From Prochlorococcus sp. AG-442-M23 (GTDB lineage: Bacteria > Cyanobacteriota > Cyanobacteriia > PCC-6307 > Cyanobiaceae), in assembly GCA_003209655.1 (NCBI GenBank), contig QCPW01000001.1, forward strand, positions 186,001 through 250,000: a stretch of 64,000 nt of DNA. The letters are read 5' to 3'. This document shows, piece after piece, positions 1 to 10,904 of this stretch. A model generated the notes under the pieces. That model made no database searches and had not been told where the DNA came from. It worked only from the letters and a program-made list of their open reading frames with translations. How positions within the stretch are numbered: position 1 is the first letter of the stretch; every line of letters begins with the position of its first letter. The position numbers and the translations under genes are program-made.

Positions 1-74
<74 letters not shown>

Positions 75-110
75 AAGGGATGTTTTTTGAGGTAATAAGC
101 ATTATCCTAA

Positions 111-486
111 ATGAAAGCAGGAGAGGCAATCGCAAAAAAGTTTTATTTCGTTTTGAAAATAAAACTTTTTTGAGGAAAGTCCGGGCTCCCAAATGGTCAG
201 GCTTGCTGGGTAACTCCCAGTGCGGGTAACCGTGAGGATAGTGCCACAGAAACATACCGCCGAATACATTAAGTATGGCAAGGGTGCAAGGGTGCGGTAA
301 GAGCGCACCAGCAACATTGAGAAGTGTTGGCTAGGTAAACCCCGGCTGGGAGCAAGGCTAAGTAGATTTATGACCATTAAATATCTACTTTTAAGCGCCG
401 CTTGAGGCTGTGAAGTAATTCCAGTCCTAGATAGATGATTGCCCATCTTTGAGATGAACAGAACCCGGCTTATGACCTGCTTTCTA
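111..486 (+). ncRNA. rnpB: RNase P RNA (cyanobacterial type A)
   Basis: This is the catalytic RNA of RNase P, which trims the 5' leader of pre-tRNAs. Direct evidence is the conserved block GAGGAAAGTCCGGGCTCCC at 172-190 and the block ACAGAAACATACCGCC at 246-261. The P1 helix pairs GAAAGCAGG (113-121) with CCTGCTTTC (476-484), which sets the ends to within a few bases. A 15-bp perfect, nearly all A/U hairpin at 134-171 fits the P3 region. rnc, another RNA-processing gene, starts about 24 nt downstream. Open reading frames crossing this region are not genes. Confidence 0.96.
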
Positions 487-509
487 AATTAATAAAAAAT
501 CTGTTCTAG

Positions 510-1259
510 ATGGAAAACTTAATTGATGACAAAAGAATTGTACAGATTATTAAGTTTTTAAATTCTCTAAATATAAACTCGAAAAGATTTACTGAAATTA
601 TAAATAAAAAAGACAAATTTATAATTCATACTTTTCATGAAGCCTTGACTCACTCATCGGCAAATAAGAGTATTAATTATGAAAAATTAGAATTCTTTGG
701 TGATGCTGTTCTCAGATTATCAGCGTCAGAATTCATAGAGAGAACATTTAATAATATGAGTGTAGGTAAAAGATCAGAACTAAGATCTCATATAGTCAGT
801 GATGAATGGTTAACTGAATTAGGTAAAAAAATCTTTATTGAGGAATTAATAATCAAAGGGCCAAAAGCTATGGGTGATGAGAATGCAAAAGATACCATAA
901 TTGCCGAAAGTAGTGAAGCATTAATAGGAGCAATTTATAAGTGTTTTAATTCAATGTTAGAAGTAAATATATGGTTAGATAATTTTTGGAAAAAAGATGC
1001 CGAATTATATTTGAAATCACCATATAAATATAATGCAAAGTCAGCATTACAAGAATGGTGTCAAAGCAAAGGGTTTGATTTACCTATTTATAAAATTTAT
1101 GAAAAATCACAAAATCACGGAGACCCAAAGAGATTCTCTTGTGAAATATACATAAATGGATCCAAAGAGGCAGATAGTTTCGGACATTCTCATAAAAAAG
1201 CAGAAAAAAACGCAGCTAGTGTTTTAATAGAAAAGATTTATCAGAGGGGGGAAAGTTAA
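510..1259 (+). CDS. rnc: ribonuclease III
   Basis: Cytoplasmic double-strand-specific endoribonuclease that processes rRNA precursors and structured mRNAs. The protein has 249 residues, the usual family length. The RNase III signature NYEKLEFFGDAVL is at residues 56-68, with acidic residues E61 and D65. The second acidic pair falls in the motif AESSEALIGA at 132-141. A C-terminal double-stranded-RNA-binding domain runs from about 178 to 245. By alignment with the usual AD(x)2E motif, the catalytic Asp is Glu133 here, with E136 conserved. The gene follows rnpB closely, so the two RNA-processing genes are probably linked in cyanobacterial fashion. The family is certain from the signature and the dsRBD. 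Confidence 0.95.
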   Translation: MENLIDDKRIVQIIKFLNSLNINSKRFTEIINKKDKFIIHTFHEALTHSSANKSINYEKLEFFGDAVLRLSASEFIERTFNNMSVGKRSELRSHIVSDEWLTELGKKIFIEELIIKGPKAMGDENAKDTIIAESSEALIGAIYKCFNSMLEVNIWLDNFWKKDAELYLKSPYKYNAKSALQEWCQSKGFDLPIYKIYEKSQNHGDPKRFSCEIYINGSKEADSFGHSHKKAEKNAASVLIEKIYQRGES

Positions 1260-1263
1260 TTTT

Positions 1264-1449
1264 TCAAATTATTTCTAAATTATTTAATTTAAAAGTTACC
1301 AGTTTGTCCCAATTACCTCCTTCAAAAAGAACTGCTGCTGTTTTCTTAGTTACTCTTTGTACAAATCCCCTATATCCTCTATAAATAGAATTAACATCTT
1401 TAACAACTACTATAGAACCTGGAAGTATTGGTTTATTCGATAATTCCAT
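1264..1449 (-). CDS. ndhS: NAD(P)H-quinone oxidoreductase subunit S (NdhS, DUF3252)
   Basis: A 61-residue protein with the SH3-like DUF3252/NdhS hallmark [14 protein letters not shown] at about residues 41-54, preceded by a basic beta-rich half ([12 protein letters not shown]). In cyanobacteria and chloroplasts NdhS sits on the peripheral arm of the photosynthetic NDH-1 complex and forms part of the ferredoxin docking site for cyclic electron flow. There is no signal peptide or membrane segment, as expected. It is convergent with rnc (4-nt gap) and divergent from rimM, with only 22 bp between the two start codons. I recognised the family from the conserved motif; function in this organism is inferred. 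Confidence 0.85.
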   Translation of the reverse strand: MELSNKPILPGSIVVVKDVNSIYRGYRGFVQRVTKKTAAVLFEGGNWDKLVTFKLNNLEII

Positions 1450-1471
1450 AGAAATAATTTACCTTCTTACT

Positions 1472-2011
1472 ATGATAAATCATAATGATTGGTTAATTGT
1501 TGGATTAATAACATCTCCTAAAGGAATTAAAGGGGAAATTAAGGTTAAGTCTCTTAGTGATTTTCAAGAAAGGTTTACAAAACCTGGTTCAAGATGGATA
1601 CAAAAAGAAGACGAGAAACCTAGAAAATTAGAACTTATCTCTGGTTTTAAAAATCCAGGTAAAGAATCTTTCATAGTTTCTTTTAGAGAAATAACCAACA
1701 GAACTCAAGCAGAAAACCTAAAGGGACATAAATTACTTGTTCAAGCAAGTGAAATCCCACAATTAAATAAAGATGAGTTTCACTTGACCGAACTTATAAA
1801 TTTAAAAGTTCAAATGTTAGAAAAAAATAAACTTAACATAATAGGAAAAATTATTAATTTAGAAAACGAAAAAAATAATTTACTTGTGATTCAACTTTTT
1901 AAAAATAAAAAAAAAGTTCTCATACCATTTGTCAAGGAAATAGTTTCAGTGGTAGATATTAAAAATAGATTCATAATAATAACCCCTCCTCCAGGGCTAT
2001 TAGAGCTATAA
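1472..2011 (+). CDS. rimM: ribosome maturation factor RimM
   Basis: A 179-residue protein matching RimM, which binds ribosomal protein S19 and assists 30S head assembly and 16S rRNA maturation. The N-terminal RimM beta-barrel is clear from [19 protein letters not shown] (residues 10-28). The C-terminal PRC-barrel-like half ends in the family-typical proline-rich tail [10 protein letters not shown]. It is cytoplasmic. The ATG at 1472 gives the expected start just before the first conserved strand. It is divergent from ndhS across 22 bp and convergent with glmS. Confidence 0.93.
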   Translation: MINHNDWLIVGLITSPKGIKGEIKVKSLSDFQERFTKPGSRWIQKEDEKPRKLELISGFKNPGKESFIVSFREITNRTQAENLKGHKLLVQASEIPQLNKDEFHLTELINLKVQMLEKNKLNIIGKIINLENEKNNLLVIQLFKNKKKVLIPFVKEIVSVVDIKNRFIIITPPPGLLEL

Positions 2012-2032
2012 ATTCTCTTTAAGTCAGAATTT

Positions 2033-3928
2033 TTACTCTACAGTTACACTTTTGGCTAGATTTCTTGGTTGATCAACATCAAGTCCTCTATGAGCAGCGA
2101 TATGATAACTCAACAATTGAAGAGGAACAATAGAAAGTAAAGGTGAAATCCACTCATTTGTTGAAGGTATAGTCATTAAATAATCAAATATTTCAGTCCC
2201 ATTGCATTGAGGGGCTACACCAATTAAATAAGCATCTCTCGCTTTTGCTTCTTGCGCATTACTGATAACCTTATCAAATACTTCTCCTGGATGTGCGATT
2301 GAAATTACAGGTACTTTTTTGTCCAGTAAAGCTATTGGTCCATGTTTCATTTCGCCAGCAGGATAACCTGCAGCATGTATATAACTGATTTCCTTCAACT
2401 TCAAAGCTCCTTCAAGTGCAATCGGATAGTTGATTCCTCTTCCCAAAAAGATAACATCTTTAATATTAAAAAATTCATGGGCAAGTTTTTCTGAAGATTG
2501 ATTATGTTTCTCTAAAAGTTCTTCAACTAAAGGAGGTAATTTAGTTAATTCCGAAATTAATTGACTAATATTTTCATTGCTTTGACTTTCTTTAATTTGA
2601 GCAAATTTAATAGCTAACCCGTAAAAAGAAAGAAGTTGAGCAAAGAAAGTTTTTGTAGCAGCAACTCCAATTTCAATCCCAGCACCGATATCAATTATAT
2701 TTGATATTTCTCTACCTATTGAGCTTTCAATTCTATTAGTAATTGCAATTAAATTTGGTTTATACGTTCTATCCGCCATTGCAGATCTCCTTTTAATTTC
2801 CATCTTGATTGCAGCAATAGTATCAGCAGTTTCTCCAGACTGCGTTACTCCTACAGTTAAAGTATTAGGTAGTAGTGGTGGTGGTGAGTATCTAAATTCA
2901 CTAGCAAAAAAGACATTTGTAGGTATACCTGAAAACTGTTCTAACAAAAATTTTCCCACCATAGCAGCGTTTTTACTAGTTCCACAAGCAACAATTTCAA
3001 TCCTTTCAATTGATTGAAGAAACTTGGTATCAAAAGAGTATTTTATATCAAATTGACTAGTCTTTGTATCTTTAATTAAATATTTTTCTAACCAAAATTT
3101 AGCAATATCAGGCTGATCGTAGATTTCCTTCAACATAAAATGTCTAAAATTCTTTTTATCAATTACTTGTTCTGCAATTTGTAATGAAGTTGGATTTCTA
3201 TATTGTCTCTCATTATTTGAATCATAAATTTCTATTCCTAAAGGGGTTAAAAGAGCTATTTCCTCATCCTCCAAAGGTAAAATAATTTTTGTAAAATTGG
3301 CTATTGCTGGTGTATCACTAGCGCATATAAATTCTCCTTCCCCTAAACCAATTATTAAAGGTGCCTGCCTTCTAGCAACAACTAATGAATCGGGAGCACC
3401 AGACCATAAAACTGCTAAAGCATAAGATCCTTCTAAATCAGAAATTACATTTCTTACTGCTACCAGCAAAGTTGAGCCATTATTTTCAAGCTTCAGTTGA
3501 CTTAAAGCAAATAATTCTTTTTGAATTAAGTGTGGAATAACTTCTGTATCGGTATCAGAATTAAAAGTAATTCCCTCTTTTTCTAACTTACTTTTTAATT
3601 CCTGATAATTTTCTATAATCCCATTTTGAACAACTGCAACTTTTCCTGAACTATCAACATGGGGATGTGCATTCTTAATCTCAGGTTTTCCATGAGTAGC
3701 CCACCGCGTATGACCTATTCCTACAGTTCCAGGAATTTCGATATTTTTTAAATTATTTTTTAAATTATTAAGTTTTCCCTCTGCTTTATTACAAACTATA
3801 TTTTTAGTCTCAGAGTTAATTACAGCTATTCCTGCAGAATCATATCCTCTATATTCAAGTTTTTCTAAACCATTAAAAAGTAGCGGTAAAGCTTTTTTAT
3901 ATCCTGTAACAGCAACTATTCCACACAT
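2033..3928 (-). CDS. glmS: glutamine-fructose-6-phosphate aminotransferase (isomerizing)
   Basis: Makes glucosamine-6-phosphate from fructose-6-phosphate and glutamine, the entry step to UDP-GlcNAc for peptidoglycan and lipid A. The 631-residue protein starts MCGIVAV, so the catalytic N-terminal cysteine is Cys2. The class II glutaminase domain shows LEYRGYDSAGIA (24-35), HTRWATHG (73-80) and NGIIEN (102-107). Two SIS domains follow, with VACGTSKNAA and SQSGETADT in the first, and the C-terminus AKSVTVE is the family's standard ending. No glmS ribozyme fold is apparent in the short upstream gap. Confidence 0.97.
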   Translation of the reverse strand: MCGIVAVTGYKKALPLLFNGLEKLEYRGYDSAGIAVINSETKNIVCNKAEGKLNNLKNNLKNIEIPGTVGIGHTRWATHGKPEIKNAHPHVDSSGKVAVVQNGIIENYQELKSKLEKEGITFNSDTDTEVIPHLIQKELFALSQLKLENNGSTLLVAVRNVISDLEGSYALAVLWSGAPDSLVVARRQAPLIIGLGEGEFICASDTPAIANFTKIILPLEDEEIALLTPLGIEIYDSNNERQYRNPTSLQIAEQVIDKKNFRHFMLKEIYDQPDIAKFWLEKYLIKDTKTSQFDIKYSFDTKFLQSIERIEIVACGTSKNAAMVGKFLLEQFSGIPTNVFFASEFRYSPPPLLPNTLTVGVTQSGETADTIAAIKMEIKRRSAMADRTYKPNLIAITNRIESSIGREISNIIDIGAGIEIGVAATKTFFAQLLSFYGLAIKFAQIKESQSNENISQLISELTKLPPLVEELLEKHNQSSEKLAHEFFNIKDVIFLGRGINYPIALEGALKLKEISYIHAAGYPAGEMKHGPIALLDKKVPVISIAHPGEVFDKVISNAQEAKARDAYLIGVAPQCNGTEIFDYLMTIPSTNEWISPLLSIVPLQLLSYHIAAHRGLDVDQPRNLAKSVTVE

Positions 3929-4010
3929 ATAAGTAATTTATTACAATCTTAATTGAAATAAATTAAGTAATCAAATAAACATGGACTGTATTAAAACTGC
4001 ACAATAAAAA

Positions 4011-4280
<270 letters not shown>

Positions 4281-4389
4281 TTATATAATACTATTGTCTT
4301 ACAAAGAAATTAAAAAAATTAAGATATGCTTCACTCTTGTTAACTCTAGGGCATAAAATCTTATAGATAATTAGTAAATTCCATAAACT

Positions 4390-4632
4390 ATGTCACAAGA
4401 AGAAACCCTTCAAAAAGTTTGCTCCATTGTTTCTGAGCAACTAAGTGTTGAATCTGGAGAAGTAAAATCTGATTCCAATTTTCAAAACGATTTAGGTGCC
4501 GACTCCCTAGATACCGTAGAGCTAGTTATGGCTCTTGAAGAAGCATTTGATATTGAGATACCTGACGAGGCGGCTGAGGGTATTGCAACAGTTGGGGATG
4601 CTGTTAAATTCATCGAAGAAAAAAAAGGTTGA
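4390..4632 (+). CDS. acpP: acyl carrier protein
   Basis: An 80-residue acidic four-helix protein that carries growing acyl chains on a phosphopantetheine arm. The attachment motif [16 protein letters not shown] puts the modified serine at Ser39. It is full length. It is followed after 6 nt by fabF, then tkt, so acpP-fabF is an obvious transcription unit for fatty-acid synthesis. The ATG at 4390 gives the canonical N-terminus. Confidence 0.97.
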   Translation: MSQEETLQKVCSIVSEQLSVESGEVKSDSNFQNDLGADSLDTVELVMALEEAFDIEIPDEAAEGIATVGDAVKFIEEKKG

Positions 4633-4638
4633 TTTAGA

Positions 4639-5883
4639 ATGCCAAATTTCCATCGAGTAGTTGTTACTGGTATTGGAGCTGTAACTCCAATTGGTAACAA
4701 CATTGATGAATATTTACTCGGTCTTCAAAAAGGGACTAATGGGGTTTCAGGTATTACTCTTTTTAATCCTGAAGACCATCCCTGCAAATTTGCAGCAGAA
4801 GTTAAAAATCTTCAACTCGAAAAATTCATTGAACCTAAAGAATCAAAAAGGTGGGATCGCTTTTCTCAATTTGGAGTAATAGCTGCAAAACAAGCATTCA
4901 ATGATTCTGGACTTGAAATAAATGAATCCAATGCATCAAGAATTGGTGTCATTATTGGCTCAGGTGTGGGGGGATTATTAACAATGGAAAGTCAAGCTCA
5001 AATACTTAGTCATAAAGGACCTAAAAGAGTAAGTCCATTTACAGTTCCAATGATGATTCCCAATATGGCAACAGGGCTTGCTGCTATTGCTCTTGGAGCA
5101 AAAGGTCCTAGCTCTGCTGTATCAACAGCCTGCGCTGCTGGATCAAATGCTATTGGAGATGCTTATAGATTATTACAACTTGGAAAAGCAGACGCAATGA
5201 TTTGCGGGGGAGCTGAGGCTAGTATAACTCCTCTTGGTGTCGCTGGCTTTGCTAGCGCTAAAGCTCTATCTTTTAGAAACGACAGTCCTGAGACCGCGAG
5301 TAGACCTTTTGATGCTGAAAGAGATGGATTTGTAATAGGAGAAGGATCCGGAATTCTTGTTTTAGAAACTCTAGAAAATGCTAAGAAAAGAGAAGCAAGG
5401 ATTTATGCTGAAATTATAGGCTATGGAACAACTTGTGATGCACATCACATTACATCGCCTTCTCCTGGGGGAACTGGAGGAGCTGCAGCAATCAAGCTCG
5501 CCATTGATGATGGATCAATCAATCATGATCAAGTTGATTATATAAATGCACATGGAACTAGTACTGCAGCTAACGACAAAAATGAAACTTCTGCAATTAA
5601 ATCCATATTTAAAGACAGATCTTACCTCATTCCTGTAAGCTCTACTAAGTCGATGACTGGTCATCTGTTAGGGGGTTCAGGAGGTATAGAAGCGGTGGCT
5701 TGTATTCTTTCTTTGACACATAATTTCATCCCTCCTACAATTAACTACGTTAATCCTGATCCAGATTGCGATCTAGATTATGTACCAAACAATGCTAGAG
5801 ATACTCAAATAAGAGTCGCTCTTTCCAATTCATTCGGCTTTGGTGGTCACAATGTTTGTCTAGCGTTTAGCAAGCTTAATTGA
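4639..5883 (+). CDS. fabF: beta-ketoacyl-ACP synthase II
   Basis: A 414-residue condensing enzyme that elongates acyl-ACP with malonyl-ACP. The thiolase-like fold has its catalytic cysteine in VSTACAAGSNAIG (Cys165). The two catalytic histidines lie in NAHGTSTAANDKNE (His305) and KSMTGHLLGGSGG (His342), with the conserved lysine at 337. The length and the intact Cys-His-His triad fit FabF rather than FabB or FabH. It lies 6 nt after its substrate carrier acpP. Confidence 0.97.
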   Translation: MPNFHRVVVTGIGAVTPIGNNIDEYLLGLQKGTNGVSGITLFNPEDHPCKFAAEVKNLQLEKFIEPKESKRWDRFSQFGVIAAKQAFNDSGLEINESNASRIGVIIGSGVGGLLTMESQAQILSHKGPKRVSPFTVPMMIPNMATGLAAIALGAKGPSSAVSTACAAGSNAIGDAYRLLQLGKADAMICGGAEASITPLGVAGFASAKALSFRNDSPETASRPFDAERDGFVIGEGSGILVLETLENAKKREARIYAEIIGYGTTCDAHHITSPSPGGTGGAAAIKLAIDDGSINHDQVDYINAHGTSTAANDKNETSAIKSIFKDRSYLIPVSSTKSMTGHLLGGSGGIEAVACILSLTHNFIPPTINYVNPDPDCDLDYVPNNARDTQIRVALSNSFGFGGHNVCLAFSKLN

Positions 5884-5925
5884 TGAAAACCAATTCTATA
5901 TTCCAAATTTACCTCATTTAAAACA

Positions 5926-7932
5926 ATGGTCGCTGCATCAGTTTCATTAGAATCATTATGTATAAATAGTATAAGAATGTTGGCTGTAGATGCAGTAAAT
6001 AAATCTAATAGTGGGCATCCCGGGTTACCCATGGGTTGCGCTCCAATGGGTTATGCATTGTGGCACAACATTCTCAATCACAACCCAAATAATCCAAAGT
6101 GGTTCAATAGAGATCGTTTTGTATTATCTGCTGGCCATGGATGTATGTTGCTATATTCTTTATTACATCTGACTGGGTATAAATCAGTTTCTATCGAGGA
6201 TATCAAAGAATTTAGACAATGGGGGTCTAGAACTCCTGGACATCCAGAAACATTTGAGACTGAGGGTGTTGAGGTTACCGCAGGACCGTTAGGCGCAGGA
6301 ATTTCTAATGCTGTTGGTTTAGCAATCGCAGAAACTCACTTAGCCGCAAAATTCAACAAGCCAGACTGCGAAATTGTCGATCATTACACATACGTAATAA
6401 TGGGCGATGGCTGTAATCAAGAAGGTATTGCATCTGAAGCATGTTCTCTTGCTGGACATCTTAAGCTTGGAAAATTAATTGCCCTATATGACGATAATCA
6501 AATCACAATTGATGGACGCACAGATGTTTCATTTACAGAAGATGTTTTAAAGAGATACGAGGCATACGGATGGCATGTGCAACATGTTGAAGATGGCAAT
6601 CATGATGTAAAAGGAATTACCAAAGCAATTGAGAATGCTAAATCTGTTACAGATAAACCCTCTTTAATTAAAATTTCTACAATAATAGGTTACGGTTCTC
6701 CCAACAAATCAGATACTGCAGGTATTCATGGTGCTGCAGTAGGAGAAGAAGAAGCTTCTTTAACAAGAGAGTTTTTAAATTGGGAATATCCTCCTTTTGA
6801 AATCCCTGAAGAAGTATATACTCAATTCCGACAAGCTATTACGAAGGGTGGAAAATCTGAAGAAGAATGGAATTTAAAATTCGAGAGATATAAAACCTCA
6901 TATCCTTCTGAAGGTGCAGAATTAAAAAGAATGATTCAAGGTGAATTACCAAAAAACTGGGATTCCAACCTACCTACATATACCCCTGATGATAAAGGTT
7001 TAGCGACAAGGAAGCATTCTCAAATATGCTTGGGAGCACTTGGGCCAAATCTTCCTGAATTAATTGGAGGATCAGCAGATTTAACTCACTCTAATTACAC
7101 AGATATAAAAGGAGAAATTGGATCATTTCAGGCACATTCTCCGGAAAAACGGTATTTACATTTTGGTGTGAGAGAGCATGCCATGGCAGCAATATTGAAT
7201 GGGATTGCTTATCACAACAGTGGATTAATACCTTACGGAGGAACTTTTCTCGTTTTCGCAGACTATATGAGAGGTTCGATGAGGCTATCCGCCCTAAGTG
7301 AGTTAGGAGTGATTTATGTACTAACACATGATTCGATAGGTGTTGGCGAAGATGGACCAACACATCAACCTGTTGAAACCATCCCTTCTTTAAGAGCTAT
7401 GCCAAATATGCTTGTTTTTAGACCTGGTGATGGTAATGAGACAAGTGGAGCTTATAAACTTGCGATTAAAAACAGAAAAAGACCTTCTGCTCTTTGTTTA
7501 AGTAGACAAGCTATGCCAAATCAAGAGAATACCTCTATTGAAAAAGTTTCATTAGGTGGATATATAGTTTCTGATTGCGAGGGTACTCCCGATATAATAT
7601 TTATTGGTACTGGCAGTGAACTAAACCTTTGTATCGAAGCAAGTAAAGAAATCTCCAAATTGGGTAAGAAAACCAGAGTTATTTCTATGCCATGCGTAGA
7701 ATTGTTTGAAGAGCAAGAGGCTTCTTATAAAGAAAGTATTTTGCCTGCTAGCGTCAAGAAAAGAGTTGTGGTTGAAGCTGCACATTCATTCGGATGGCAT
7801 AAATATGTTGGTCTTGATGGAATTTGTATCACAATGGACAGATTTGGAGCCTCAGCTCCTGGCAATAAATGTATGAATAATTTTGGCTTTACTGTTGAAA
7901 ATGTTGTTAATAAAACTAAGGAAATTTTATAA
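5926..7932 (+). CDS. tkt: transketolase
   Basis: A 668-residue TPP-dependent enzyme that moves two-carbon units between sugar phosphates in the Calvin cycle and pentose phosphate pathway. The catalytic-region His31 is in [12 protein letters not shown]. The TPP/Mg motif is GDGCNQEG (160-167) followed about 30 residues later by DDNQ. The pyrimidine-domain motif [14 protein letters not shown] and the C-terminal transketolase domain are present, so it is full length. It is 42 nt downstream of fabF and convergent (7-nt gap) with thiC, which supplies part of its cofactor. Confidence 0.97.
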   Translation: MVAASVSLESLCINSIRMLAVDAVNKSNSGHPGLPMGCAPMGYALWHNILNHNPNNPKWFNRDRFVLSAGHGCMLLYSLLHLTGYKSVSIEDIKEFRQWGSRTPGHPETFETEGVEVTAGPLGAGISNAVGLAIAETHLAAKFNKPDCEIVDHYTYVIMGDGCNQEGIASEACSLAGHLKLGKLIALYDDNQITIDGRTDVSFTEDVLKRYEAYGWHVQHVEDGNHDVKGITKAIENAKSVTDKPSLIKISTIIGYGSPNKSDTAGIHGAAVGEEEASLTREFLNWEYPPFEIPEEVYTQFRQAITKGGKSEEEWNLKFERYKTSYPSEGAELKRMIQGELPKNWDSNLPTYTPDDKGLATRKHSQICLGALGPNLPELIGGSADLTHSNYTDIKGEIGSFQAHSPEKRYLHFGVREHAMAAILNGIAYHNSGLIPYGGTFLVFADYMRGSMRLSALSELGVIYVLTHDSIGVGEDGPTHQPVETIPSLRAMPNMLVFRPGDGNETSGAYKLAIKNRKRPSALCLSRQAMPNQENTSIEKVSLGGYIVSDCEGTPDIIFIGTGSELNLCIEASKEISKLGKKTRVISMPCVELFEEQEASYKESILPASVKKRVVVEAAHSFGWHKYVGLDGICITMDRFGASAPGNKCMNNFGFTVENVVNKTKEIL

Positions 7933-7939
7933 GCTGAAA

Positions 7940-9316
<1,377 letters not shown>

Positions 9317-9352
9317 TTAAGGTTAAATTGTTTATTACTAGAGTTCGATCAA

Positions 9353-9437
9353 ATTTACGCTTTCCTTCGTCAGTGTAAACTGTTTCAGGTTCGAAGGGTA
9401 TGATCTCAGCTAAGTAAATTACTTAGCACCCCTAGCT
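9353..9437 (-). promoter_or_regulatory. TPP riboswitch (THI element) upstream of thiC
   Basis: On the minus strand the leader has the THI-box blocks in order: GGGGTGC near 9430, GCTGAGA (9404-9410), ACCCTTCGAACCTGA (9385-9399), then the 3' part with ACGAAGGAAAG near 9360-9368. These blocks are the defining pyrimidine- and pyrophosphate-sensing elements of TPP riboswitches. The start of thiC is about 43 nt downstream. I see no U-tract terminator between them and no strong Shine-Dalgarno, so the switching mode is unclear. The edges are approximate. Confidence 0.93.
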
Positions 9438-9504
9438 TTAATTTTAAAATAGCTCTTTTTTAAAAATAGTCATCTGATATTGCTAAAAAGTATAGAAATT
9501 ATTT

Positions 9505-9720
9505 TTATTTATTATGTTTATAAGATTTTATTTTATTTAAAATCTTTTTTCTTTTTAAACATCTTGTTAATTCTTTTTCTGCAATTATAAAAATTCCCAT
9601 CAACCCAATTGGCAAGTAAAAGATCTTCTTGTTATCTTTCCTTGAAATAAATCCTACTATTGATAAAAAAATCATTAGAGGTGCAACAAGTGAAAAGATG
9701 TAAGTTTTTTCAGACTTCAT
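9505..9720 (-). CDS. small hypothetical membrane protein
   Basis: A 71-residue protein I do not recognise. Two hydrophobic segments at about residues 8-24 and 33-47 are separated by a short basic loop (SRKDNKK). A lysine-rich cytoplasmic-looking tail (LKRKKILNKIKSYKHNK) follows, so an inner- or thylakoid-membrane hairpin is likely. It starts 8 nt downstream of the M20 amidohydrolase stop codon on the same strand and may be its cotranscribed partner. The thiC riboswitch starts beyond its stop codon. No function can be assigned. Confidence 0.6.
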   Translation of the reverse strand: MKSEKTYIFSLVAPLMIFLSIVGFISRKDNKKIFYLPIGLMGIFIIAEKELTRCLKRKKILNKIKSYKHNK

Positions 9721-9728
9721 ATATCACC

Positions 9729-10901
9729 CTACTTACTTAATGAATTATTTAATTTTACTATGGATTGAGTTATTACTTTAATTCCTACACTTATAGCTTT
9801 TTCATCTGGATCAAATTCTGAGCTATGTAGTGGAGCACAACCTTTTTCACCAGATACACCCAGCCTAAACATTGCTCCAGGCACTTCATTTAAAAACTCA
9901 GCAAAATCTTCAGCTCCTAATGATGGCTTCTGCAATTCGACAACATTTCCCTGACCTAATATCTCAATTGAAGAATCCCTTAAAACCTTGTTTATTTCAA
10001 AGTCATTATTTACCGGCGGAACAATCTCCCGAAATTTTACTTTGACTTCAGCTCCACAACTTTTTGCAATAGAAGAAATATTAAAGTTAAGCCAATCTCT
10101 CATATCCTTAAATAATTGAAGATTAGTACATCTAATTGTCCCAGTTAAATTAACTTTTTCAGACAAAATGTTATATGCATTACCCCCAGTTATTTTACCA
10201 AAGGTAATTACGACAGGATCTAGAGGATCTAATTTTCTTGTTATTGCCTCTTGAATACCAGAAATTACTTTTGATGCTGCCCAAATAGCATCTACACCTT
10301 CATGAGGTCTAGCACCATGTCCTGATTTACCTATAATCTCTACTGAAAGTTCCCCTGCTGCTGCTGTAAGGCTACCTTCTTTAATACCAATAGTGCCTAC
10401 TAATAATTCAGGAAAAACATGCACACCCAAAATTTTTTTTAACCCTTTAGTTACTCCATCATCAATCATCCACCTTGCACCACTAGCAATTTCTTCAGCA
10501 GGTTGAAAAATTATTCTAGTTCCAAATTTAAGTTTTAATTCTTTAATAATTTTTGCCACCCCCAAACCAATGCATGTATGTAAATCATGTCCACAAGCAT
10601 GCATGATTCCATCATTTTTTGAAGAAAAACTTAAATTAGTGTTCTCAGTTATTGGTAAGGCATCCATATCAACTCTCAAACCTATAAAACCTTTATCTTG
10701 CGGTCCAAAATCAGCTACAACTCCTGTTCTTCCGACAGATTCTCTAACTCTCCACCCAATATTTTTCAGATACCCACTGATTAAAATTGCCGTTTGATTT
10801 TCTAAACCACTTAACTCTGGATGAGCATGAATATGCCTCCTTATTTCAATAAGTTCATCATTAAATGAATCGATTCTTCTTAATAATGTATCTGTATTCA
10901 T
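9729..10901 (-). CDS. M20-family amidohydrolase (N-acyl amino acid / hippurate hydrolase-like)
   Basis: A 390-residue metallopeptidase-like enzyme that hydrolyses the amide bond of an N-acylated amino acid or similar small substrate. The family opening RRHIHAHPELSG is at 21-32. Metal ligands are in MHACGHDLHT (Cys103, His105), the catalytic glutamates are in FQPAEE (136-137), and a dimerisation domain lies around 175-290. The Cys-containing metal motif is typical of the M20D (IAA-amino acid/hippurate hydrolase) branch. The substrate cannot be read from sequence. It is 3 nt from the upstream TPR gene stop, so probably part of the run ruvB-TPR-amidohydrolase. Confidence 0.88.
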   Translation of the reverse strand: MNTDTLLRRIDSFNDELIEIRRHIHAHPELSGLENQTAILISGYLKNIGWRVRESVGRTGVVADFGPQDKGFIGLRVDMDALPITENTNLSFSSKNDGIMHACGHDLHTCIGLGVAKIIKELKLKFGTRIIFQPAEEIASGARWMIDDGVTKGLKKILGVHVFPELLVGTIGIKEGSLTAAAGELSVEIIGKSGHGARPHEGVDAIWAASKVISGIQEAITRKLDPLDPVVITFGKITGGNAYNILSEKVNLTGTIRCTNLQLFKDMRDWLNFNISSIAKSCGAEVKVKFREIVPPVNNDFEINKVLRDSSIEILGQGNVVELQKPSLGAEDFAEFLNEVPGAMFRLGVSGEKGCAPLHSSEFDPDEKAISVGIKVITQSIVKLNNSLSK

Positions 10902-10904
10902 TAA

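Noticed and set aside
102-446. 114-residue minus-strand frame over the RNase P RNA
   Set aside because: Conserved rnpB blocks and helices explain this sequence fully.
2805-3017. 70-residue plus-strand frame inside glmS
   Set aside because: It is a shadow of the well-supported minus-strand glmS coding sequence.
3948-3967. 7-bp A/T palindrome (CTTAATT...AATTAAG) between glmS and psaC
   Set aside because: All but one pair is A/T and there is no adjacent T-run in the minus direction, so it does not make a convincing terminator.
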